From Leptospira sp. 96542 (GTDB lineage Bacteria; Spirochaetota; Leptospiria; Leptospirales; Leptospiraceae): a stretch of DNA of 19,860 nucleotides. The position numbers and the translations under genes were made by a program. The notes beneath the pieces are model-generated. The model worked only from the letters and a program-made list of their open reading frames with translations, had not been told where the DNA came from and made no database searches. The DNA lies in contig JARJFC010000056.1 in the NCBI GenBank assembly GCA_029310945.1, forward strand, positions 1-19,860, in the 5' to 3' direction. Shown in pieces: positions 14,658 through 19,860 of this stretch (its first letter is position 1; the number at the start of each line of letters is the position of its first letter).

Positions 14658-15584
14658 TCACCTTTGGCGTTCTAGAAATTTTTGTCTTAGTTCAGACATG
14701 TAAATTCCCTTTTCATTTTTCCAACTAGTCCATCCATTTACCGTCTTTCTTAGGCTACCTGCGTCTTGCATACCCGCTAAGGCTGCATATGATAAACTAC
14801 TATATTCATATCCTGAAAGTAAAATAGATCCATCTTTTTGTATTATTCCAGTGTATGTTTTCAGAATGCCATTTTTTGGCTTATAATTCATTGTAATTTT
14901 TTCATCGATAGATAGAAAGCCTGCGGATATTAAATCATTTAAATTTACATCATATGTTTTTATTTTACTTTCATTATTATTTTCTGATTCTTCTGTATCT
15001 AAAGTTGGTTTGTATTCTTCTGGAAATTCAAAAATTATATTATTTGCATTCTCGAAATCTACATATTTTTTGATTGTCCATAGTTTTACGTTAACATTTA
15101 AAGTTCGAGCCCAATCTTCTAGGTCATTTGATGTATTATCAATTGGTAAACCGATGAAAGGTTTTTTTTCTATAATTTCAGTTAAAATTTTGCGAACATC
15201 TATTTCATTTATCGATAAATCATTAAATATTTCCTTAACACTTTCATTTTCTTTGTATTGTATGACTGCTAATTCTAGAATTAATTTTTTAGTAGAATTC
15301 TGCTGTGCAGCTATTATTTGTTTAGAAATTTGCGGAGCAATGTGGTTCCAAACAGAATGTCTTAATAATTCGACTTCAACAATAAACCAATTTTTGTTTA
15401 CCAAATCAATTGCAAACCCATCGGGTATAGTTCCGGCTCCGTCATTCGTTTTTATTAATTTTTTTGGTAGGTAAAATGAGCCAGGTCCAAATATATATTC
15501 GTAGTTATTTAAAACGACATTTTCAAGTTCGTCTTCTGTATGGAAGTTTGCCTGAATATATTTTTTAGTATCAGAAATTAACAT
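14658..15584 (-). CDS. PD-(D/E)xK-like and RAMA domain protein
   Basis: I chose the ATG at 15584 (308 residues), preceded by AAGGA; a frame 13 codons longer has no such site. Residues about 50-95 look like a PD-(D/E)xK nuclease core: GTIPDGFAID with Asp55, WFIVEVELLRH with Glu70 and Glu72 (an E where the classical motif has K), then a helix with PQISKQ. Residues about 214-289 match a RAMA domain: LNDLISAGFLSIDEKI, YTGIIQKDGSILLSGYEYSSLSYAA, and TVNGWTSWK. RAMA domains are linked to DNA modification and restriction enzymes and are predicted to sense modified DNA. A modification-dependent defence nuclease is a plausible reading; activity is not shown by the sequence. Confidence 0.68.
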   Translation of the reverse strand: MLISDTKKYIQANFHTEDELENVVLNNYEYIFGPGSFYLPKKLIKTNDGAGTIPDGFAIDLVNKNWFIVEVELLRHSVWNHIAPQISKQIIAAQQNSTKKLILELAVIQYKENESVKEIFNDLSINEIDVRKILTEIIEKKPFIGLPIDNTSNDLEDWARTLNVNVKLWTIKKYVDFENANNIIFEFPEEYKPTLDTEESENNNESKIKTYDVNLNDLISAGFLSIDEKITMNYKPKNGILKTYTGIIQKDGSILLSGYEYSSLSYAALAGMQDAGSLRKTVNGWTSWKNEKGIYMSELRQKFLERQR

Positions 15585-15621
15585 GATATTCCTTAATTTA
15601 AATTGATTTTTGAGCCATTGC

Positions 15622-15786
15622 AAATAACGAACTAGACTTACCGAAGTTGTCCGACCCTGAGTCCCGTTAACGGGACGTTAGGGACTGGCACGTAGCTTGC
15701 GTAAGCAAGGCGAGTGACAGGAGGACAATTTGCCGTAGGCCGAGCGAGGCCTAGTGCCGAAGCGAAGCGGTAAGTCGCTGTTATGC
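15622..15786. repeat. attC-like site 19
   Basis: Outer cores AAATAAC and GTTATGC; inner arms GACTTACCG/CGGTAAGTC perfect; next stem AAGTTGTCC/GGACAATTT; apical hairpin GTCCCGTTAACGGGAC. Downstream site of the membrane-protein cassette. Confidence 0.85.
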
Positions 15787-15806
15787 GCAGTAAAAAAGTA
15801 TTAGAT

Positions 15807-16211
15807 TTAATTTTGGAACAATTTTCCATTCATAAAAATTGTAATTATCATTGTGGGACTGAAAAGTAAAAAAATTAACGAAAGGCAAATTTTATATTCA
15901 ATTGAAATTGATTTTTTAAATTGTTCGGAGAATAAAATCAGTGATTGTATGAGAATGTTTACTGTTGATACAAGAATAAGAAAGATTAATGAGCTCATAT
16001 TTCTGTGCGAGATATAATCAATGATAGATAATGTTACCAAGAGCTCAAGTAATGTAGATAAAATTATTCTCCAAACTACACCTTTCTTTACTTGAAATAA
16101 AGTTTTGATAATTTTGAATTTTATAAATGAGATAACTATGATTATAGTTATTGGTAAAATAAAAAAGAAAAGAACTAAATCAGAATAGTCACCATGAGCT
16201 AGTAATAACAT
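15807..16211 (-). CDS. Small membrane protein, unknown function
   Basis: This 134-residue protein has four hydrophobic segments (LVLFFFILPITIIIVISFI, VWRIILSTLLELLVTLSII, MSSLIFLILVSTVNILIQSLI, and ICLSLIFLLFSPTMIITIFM). I do not recognise a family. The ATG at 16211 lacks a Shine-Dalgarno sequence, so the start is uncertain. It is alone in a cassette with a long (390-base) upstream region. Confidence 0.6.
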   Translation of the reverse strand: MLLLAHGDYSDLVLFFFILPITIIIVISFIKFKIIKTLFQVKKGVVWRIILSTLLELLVTLSIIDYISHRNMSSLIFLILVSTVNILIQSLILFSEQFKKSISIEYKICLSLIFLLFSPTMIITIFMNGKLFQN

Positions 16212-16600
16212 ATAAATATCTATTTTAATTAATATCCGTAGAGTTTGTGTAAAAATATATTAGAATTATATTCCATTTTGAAAAAATGTACACGATAGTA
16301 AGTATAATGATTTTTTTTTTTAAGGTAATTTCATTTTAGACATTTCGGTAGAAGTTTTGAGTGAATTTTATTAACTACTGGATCAATTTAGGAGATATAG
16401 GTAATTGATTTTTTTTTGCGTTACATGTCACTATTTTACTAAAGTCTGTTTTTAAGAATTCGAAGTAAAGTAGATTGAACCCAGGATTTCCAGAAATTAA
16501 CTTAGAAATATTTTCTTCATTTATTTTCTTTAGGATTATGCATTTAATTTATTTTTGCATAATTTAAATTCTAAAATTTAAGTATGATTTTTTTTATTGC
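16212..16600. other. Long gene-free stretch in membrane-protein cassette
   Basis: This 389-base AT-rich stretch has no credible gene. A minus-strand frame without ATG, about 48 codons ending at the TAG at 16375-16377 (…NPGFNLLYFEFLKTDFSKIV…), may be a decayed gene or chance. T-tracts occur at 16312-16322 and 16409-16418. Confidence 0.4.
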
Positions 16601-16764
16601 GCATAACGAACGAGGCTAAACGACGTTCCTCGGAGCTGAGCCTACGGAGTAGGCGTTAGCGTCGGCACATCTCCTTGCGTTGCAAGGAGTGTGACGGAGA
16701 GGAATGTGCCGAAGGCCAAGCGAGGGCGTAAGACCCGAAGCGCAGTGTTTAGCCGCTGTTATGC
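16601..16764. repeat. attC-like site 20
   Basis: Outer cores GCATAAC/GTTATGC; inner arms GGCTAAACG/TGTTTAGCC; next stem GTTCCTCG/GAGGAAT; apical hairpin GCCTACGGAGTAGGC; lateral hairpin TCCTTGCGTTGCAAGGA. Downstream site of the TIR cassette; closest relative of site 9. Confidence 0.85.
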
Positions 16765-16776
16765 GTAGTGGCAATA

Positions 16777-17532
16777 TTACTCGAGAGGAACCATGTATTG
16801 ATCTTTAATGGACAATGTATTTGGTTCATTAGTATGCTTAAGTATTTTTGATTTTGTATCATAAGTAAAACTGCTAAAAAGTTTTCCTTCGGAATTTTTT
16901 ATTAGTAATTTTTCATTTTTAATTTCCCAAGTGTCCTCATTTTGATTTCTACCTTTAGCTATAGTTCCATCTGGTGAAAACTCAATAACTTTTGATTTGT
17001 TCATTTCTGGTTTAAAAACAAAATTAAATTGTTTGTTAACTATCAAATTGTATAAATCGTTTGTTTTAGTTTTTCCAGATTTTAGATTGCTATTGTCGAG
17101 AATAAACTCCTTTAAAGCAATAATGGTTTTTTTAAATCGAATAGATTCGGTTCTTGGACTTAGTTCATCTCCTTCAAAAAGAAAGGAAATGTCAAATTGT
17201 TTATGAATAAATCCTTTAAGATTGTTTAATATTGATTTCTCTGCTACAGGTAAAATATTTATTGACTCGTTTTTTGTTTCTTTATAAGCATTAGCATAAC
17301 CAATTTCTTGATTTATCCATTGTTCAGTAATAGATTGTTTGGTTAATATTGGAATAAAATAGTCTGCTTTTTTAATTCCGTCTGTAACCTTTTTGGTCAG
17401 AGTAACCATTTCTGATTTATTATTTGCTATAATTATCAATTCAATTTCAGGTGTATCTGAAAACACCTTTTCGATTAAGGTAATTTTCTTTTTGTCTTTC
17501 TCAGAATAACTAATAAAAAGTTTTATTTTCAT
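16777..17532 (-). CDS. TIR-domain protein with C-terminal beta-rich domain
   Basis: This 251-residue protein has a TIR domain at about residues 1-125. KIKLFISYSEKDKKK is the first strand and loop, DGIKKADYFIPILTKQS the middle, and EQWINQEIGYA carries the likely catalytic Glu76 of TIR NADases. NILPVAEKS and the stretch before FLFEG complete the fold. A helix-like linker (125-160) leads to a C-terminal region of about 90 residues with a beta-strand pattern (KQFNFVFKPEMNKSKVIEFSPDGTI, then TWEIKNEKLLIKN, then SFTYDTKSKILKH), similar in style to lipocalin-like domains, which may bind a ligand. A defence effector or signal-producing role is inferred. The SIR2-like gene lies in the next cassette upstream. 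The start is 28 bases from site 21. Confidence 0.8.
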   Translation of the reverse strand: MKIKLFISYSEKDKKKITLIEKVFSDTPEIELIIIANNKSEMVTLTKKVTDGIKKADYFIPILTKQSITEQWINQEIGYANAYKETKNESINILPVAEKSILNNLKGFIHKQFDISFLFEGDELSPRTESIRFKKTIIALKEFILDNSNLKSGKTKTNDLYNLIVNKQFNFVFKPEMNKSKVIEFSPDGTIAKGRNQNEDTWEIKNEKLLIKNSEGKLFSSFTYDTKSKILKHTNEPNTLSIKDQYMVPLE

Positions 17533-17559
17533 AAATTCCTGTTAAGTTTTTGCCATTAC

Positions 17560-17721
17560 GCATAACGAAATAGCCTTACCGACGTTCCTCGTAGCTGAGC
17601 CTCTGGAAGAGGCGTTAGCGTCGGCACGTATTTTTGCGTAGCAAGAATCGTGACGGAGAGGAATGTGTCGCAGACCGAGCGAGGGCTTGACCCGAAGCGA
17701 AGCGTTAAGGCGCTGTTATAC
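17560..17721. repeat. attC-like site 21
   Basis: Outer cores GCATAAC and GTTATAC; inner arms GCCTTACCG/CGTTAAGGC with one mismatch; next stem GTTCCTCG/GAGGAAT; apical hairpin GCCTCTGGAAGAGGC. Downstream site of the SIR2 cassette; separates SIR2 from TIR. Confidence 0.85.
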
Positions 17722-17728
17722 GAAGTTC

Positions 17729-18787
17729 TCAACTTTTGAAATCTAGCGGTGTTGTGTAAAATGTTTTGAAATCGTCTAGATGAATCATATCTGGTTGTAA
17801 ATTAGTTTCGAAATCAATTATTTCTTTTATTCTATTAAAGACGCTTTTATAATCTTGAACATAGATTCTCTTTAAATTCCTCATCGACTTAATTAATTTG
17901 GAATCAAGCTCTCTGTTAAAATCGGGAAAAGAATATCCAATTATTATTAATGTTTCTGTACCAGGTAAAAAATTTTCCGCAATAGAAAAAGGGTTATACC
18001 ATTCGGAATTTTGTTCGAAGGCGAAGCGAAGGCCAGAAGTTTGATATGGCGAGGGATTATTTAAAAAAGAATAGATTTTCAGAAAGATCTTATATGAATT
18101 CTCTAAGTCAATTATTTCGAAATTTTTAATTAAAGAGAAAAATTTCTTTTGCCTAAAATCGATTACTGAGCCCGCTAATCCATTCAATCGAACAAGTTTA
18201 AATTTAGTATAATCAATATTATAGTTTATGTTTAACGGCGGATAGTTATTTAGTAATTCAGACAATTCTGTAACATCAAAGTCTGGATAATACTTATAAT
18301 AAATTCTTTCGAATTGAAGATCGTAATTCCAAGATATTATGGAAATATTTTTATTAATTCTTACATAATCTTCCTTTCTTGAAATTTTGGTGAAAAAATC
18401 TACATATCTTGGGTCTAAATACCTGTTTGCTTGTGCCAATTCTGTAGATTCTGTATTATAATGTTCATAGACAATGTATGCTGATAGAATTGCCTTTAAT
18501 GTTTTCAGCAATTCTCGTTTATCCAAATCATTTAGTTGTTTCGCTAGGCTGTCGATGGTATTATCACCTAATTCCTTTTGCATCCAATCTAAATCAGTTT
18601 TTAGCTTATTCTTTAATTCAGCGATATTTCCATTTAATGAGAGATCTTTATCAGTGATTTTCTCTTCTTTAAATGTGTGGGATAATATGGATTTTATTAA
18701 TGAAAATATCTTATCATTAAGGGAATTGACAAGTGGAATTGAATGGTAGCTAGCTCCAGCACCGATTAAATATGTTACTTTTGACAT
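17729..18787 (-). CDS. SIR2-like protein
   Basis: This 352-residue protein has the NAD-binding core of the SIR2-like superfamily. MSKVTYLIGAGAS gives the Rossmann GAGAS motif (residues 9-13), IISWNYDLQFERIYY the N-Y-D motif with Asn154, and ETLIIIGYSFPDFNREL the late GYSFP motif near residue 284. Proteins of this class are often NADases in antiphage systems. At the place where a His-Gly motif is usual, the sequence reads VRLNGLAGS, with Asn202 instead of His; it may be a subfamily trait or a loss of catalysis. No SLOG, TPR or other extra domain is visible. The start has AGGAAAAA upstream and is 31 bases from site 22. The next cassette downstream encodes a TIR protein, an arrangement that recalls Thoeris. 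Confidence 0.75.
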   Translation of the reverse strand: MSKVTYLIGAGASYHSIPLVNSLNDKIFSLIKSILSHTFKEEKITDKDLSLNGNIAELKNKLKTDLDWMQKELGDNTIDSLAKQLNDLDKRELLKTLKAILSAYIVYEHYNTESTELAQANRYLDPRYVDFFTKISRKEDYVRINKNISIISWNYDLQFERIYYKYYPDFDVTELSELLNNYPPLNINYNIDYTKFKLVRLNGLAGSVIDFRQKKFFSLIKNFEIIDLENSYKIFLKIYSFLNNPSPYQTSGLRFAFEQNSEWYNPFSIAENFLPGTETLIIIGYSFPDFNRELDSKLIKSMRNLKRIYVQDYKSVFNRIKEIIDFETNLQPDMIHLDDFKTFYTTPLDFKS

Positions 18788-18817
18788 TTTTTCCTGTAAT
18801 TAATTTTTGAGAATTTC

Positions 18818-18976
18818 GTATAACGAACCAGGCTACGCGAAGTTGCCTGTAGCTGAGCCTTTAGGCGTTAGCGTCGGCGCGAATTCTTGCGGAGCAAGAA
18901 TCGTGACGGAAGGCAATTTGCCGGAGGCCAAGCGAGGGCGTAAGTCCCGAAGCGCAGTGTGTAGCCGTTGTTATGC
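18818..18976. repeat. attC-like site 22
   Basis: Outer cores GTATAAC and GTTATGC; inner arms GGCTACGCG/TGTGTAGCC; next stem AAGTTGCCT/AGGCAATTT; apical hairpin GCCTTTAGGC; lateral hairpin ATTCTTGCGGAGCAAGAAT. Downstream site of the last visible cassette. Confidence 0.85.
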
Positions 18977-18995
18977 GGAGTTGCGTTTATCTATA

Positions 18996-19322
18996 CTAAG
19001 ATCTGATAGTAAATTGAAAATTTGATTCTTTTTTGCATTTTTCTGATTTTATCCAATCTTCTAAGCAAGAACTTATGAGCGATTTTTTTGAATATAGCAG
19101 GGATTCTTTCTCTTTTTCTGTTCTTCCTAGGTCGTTTATAGCACTTTCGTAGTATAGCGGAAGCAATAGGCATTCAATAGCTTCCTTTGGCCCACCTTCT
19201 AATTTAATATCGTGGTAACATGCTTGTTTCTCCGTCATCACGCAAGAAATATTAAAAAATAAAATGAAGAATATTGAAACTATTAAATTGTATAATTTGG
19301 CGTTTAAGTTTTTTAAATTCAT
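18996..19322 (-). CDS. Small cysteine-rich putative lipoprotein
   Basis: This 108-residue protein starts MNLKNLNAKLYNLIVSIFFI, followed by LFFNISCVMTEK: a long signal peptide with Cys27 as probable lipidation site. The mature part is short, helical in appearance and has four more cysteines (ACYHDI, IECLLL, SCLED, and EKCKK), a pattern seen in small spirochaetal lipoproteins. No domain is recognised. It is the first gene of the array in the direction of transcription; its expected upstream cassette arm is missing. Confidence 0.68.
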   Translation of the reverse strand: MNLKNLNAKLYNLIVSIFFILFFNISCVMTEKQACYHDIKLEGGPKEAIECLLLPLYYESAINDLGRTEKEKESLLYSKKSLISSCLEDWIKSEKCKKESNFQFTIRS

Positions 19323-19670
19323 AATACTCTTTAAAATTATTCTATAATGTAGAATAATTTAATTATAAAGGTACCTCGTCTTTATTTTCTACTATTTTAT
19401 ATATTTCTGAGAATCATTTCGAAAATAAAATTGCAGACTCCTAGATTTCTGTTATATGAATAATCAATTGATTGAGAAGAATAAATTTTTTTCCTTATCT
19501 TTACACTGTTTTAATTGTTTATTTGAAATAACTAAATATAAAAAAGAATATTAAAAAATAAATTAGATGGATTAAATCTGAATATCACGAATATATTCCT
19601 CTCCCAAGTGATCTAGCCTGATTACATAAAAACGGACACCTTTTTTGCGTATAAAAAGCAAGAGGTGCAA
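19323..19670. other. Gene-free boundary between array and insertion sequence
   Basis: AT-rich stretch without a gene. The arm complementary to GTTATGCGGAGTTGCG (18970) should close the last cassette, but no GCATAAC-like core occurs here. The left end of the insertion sequence probably lies near 19600-19640 (…GATTACATAAAAACGGACACC); its exact inverted repeat cannot be fixed from one end. Confidence 0.5.
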
Positions 19671-19860
19671 ATGAGCAGACGATCAAAATACTCTCCCGAG
19701 TTTAAAGAGCAGGCAGTGAAACGAGCCATGTCGGGTTCGTTTACTATAAAAGAAGTTTCCGAATCTTTAGGAATCAGTTACTTTGTCTTACGACAATGGA
19801 AGGCTGAATTCTTGAAAAAATCCGAGCAAGTAAATCCCCCAACAGATAAGCAGATTAAGG
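19671..19860 (+). CDS. IS3-type transposase OrfA (3' end outside window)
   Basis: The frame from the ATG at 19671 is open to the window edge (63 codons) and is the only credible plus-strand gene. MSRRSKYSPEFKEQAVKRAM followed by SGSFTIKEVSESLGISYFVLRQWKAEFLKK is the helix-turn-helix of IS3-family OrfA proteins (HTH_Tnp_1 type). AGAGGTG precedes the ATG. OrfA usually binds the terminal repeats and is joined to OrfB by frameshifting; OrfB would lie beyond the window. Confidence 0.85.
   Translation, partial: MSRRSKYSPEFKEQAVKRAMSGSFTIKEVSESLGISYFVLRQWKAEFLKKSEQVNPPTDKQIK

Larger units (their letters stand above)
1..19322 (-). mobile_element. Integron-like gene cassette array (partial)
   Basis: Twenty-two structured sites of about 160 bp alternate with gene bodies, and all credible genes read on the minus strand. 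Each site has nested inverted arms (R''/R' of the type GCATAAC/GTTATGC, L''/L' of the type GCCTTAACG/CGTTAAGGC), as integron attC sites do. Start and end of each cassette are complementary to each other (for example GTTATATGCAGTGCC at 5144 and GGCATTGCATATAAC ending at 6012). Six of seven copies of one cassette body carry the same site type on their downstream side, which fixes the unit as gene then attC on the minus strand. Integrase and attI are not in the window. The left end runs off the window; the right end looks truncated. That this is an integron is inferred; the repeats and arms are seen directly. Confidence 0.85.

Noticed and set aside
15010..15474. 154-codon plus-strand frame
   Set aside because: It is antisense to the PD-(D/E)xK/RAMA gene, whose domains are recognisable; it has no own start signals.
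16375..16540. Minus-strand frame of about 48 codons in the 16212-16600 stretch
   Set aside because: No ATG, GTG or TTG start near its beginning and no ribosome binding site; may be a remnant but cannot be supported.
16777..18787. Firm annotation of a Thoeris system (thsA/thsB)
   Set aside because: The SIR2-like protein lacks a SLOG domain and the usual His, and the two genes are separated by an attC-like site; kept as a hypothesis only.
707..18976. CRISPR array
   Set aside because: Repeats are about 160 bp, variable, and separated by genes rather than by uniform short spacers; no cas genes.

Overview
The window looks like a segment of a chromosomal integron-type cassette array from a spirochaete, most probably Leptospira. 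The taxon is inferred from style only: very AT-rich genes, many small lipoproteins with loose spirochaetal lipoboxes (LNC, SNC, YSC, VNC), and no enteric-like content. No taxonomic marker gene is present.

Layout. From position 1 to about 19322 every credible gene is on the minus strand. The genes are separated by 22 copies of a GC-rich, highly structured site of about 160 bp, at 707, 2338, 3397, 4988, 6006, 6808, 7634, 8779, 9138, 9497, 9859, 10212, 10574, 11931, 12289, 13140, 13498, 14482, 15622, 16601, 17560 and 18818. Each site has outer arms of the type GCATAAC...GTTATGC and inner arms of the type GCCTTAACG...CGTTAAGGC. This is the R''/L''/L'/R' plan of integron attC sites. The outermost bases match within a cassette (its start and its end) and not within a site, as expected if each gene plus its downstream site was inserted as a circle. 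The unit on the minus strand is therefore gene(s), then attC. The array continues past the left edge. No integrase or attI is in the window.

Cargo, right to left in the direction of transcription: a truncated first cassette with a small lipoprotein; a SIR2-like protein; a TIR-domain protein; a small membrane protein; a PD-(D/E)xK-like plus RAMA protein; a TPM-domain lipoprotein; a run in which seven copies of a 196-bp cassette without a clear gene (A1 to A7) are interspersed with a lipoprotein cassette and an SH3-lipoprotein/PIN cassette; a winged-helix/nucleotidyltransferase pair with an operator-like palindrome; several lipoprotein and membrane-protein cassettes; a toxin-first PIN toxin-antitoxin pair; a caspase-like protease; and a Phd/YefM-PIN toxin-antitoxin pair cut by the left edge. 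The payload is thus a mix of abortive-infection-type effectors (TIR, SIR2, caspase, possible RAMA nuclease), toxin-antitoxin modules and envelope lipoproteins.

Regulation. Most cassettes leave only about 17 to 67 bases between start codon and upstream site, too little for a clear promoter. The toxin-antitoxin and HTH cassettes have 81 to 212 bases and show promoter or operator signals.

Right end. The array stops at about 19322 without the expected outer arm of its first cassette. It is followed by about 350 bases of AT-rich sequence and then the plus-strand start of an IS3-type transposase OrfA at 19671, which runs off the window.
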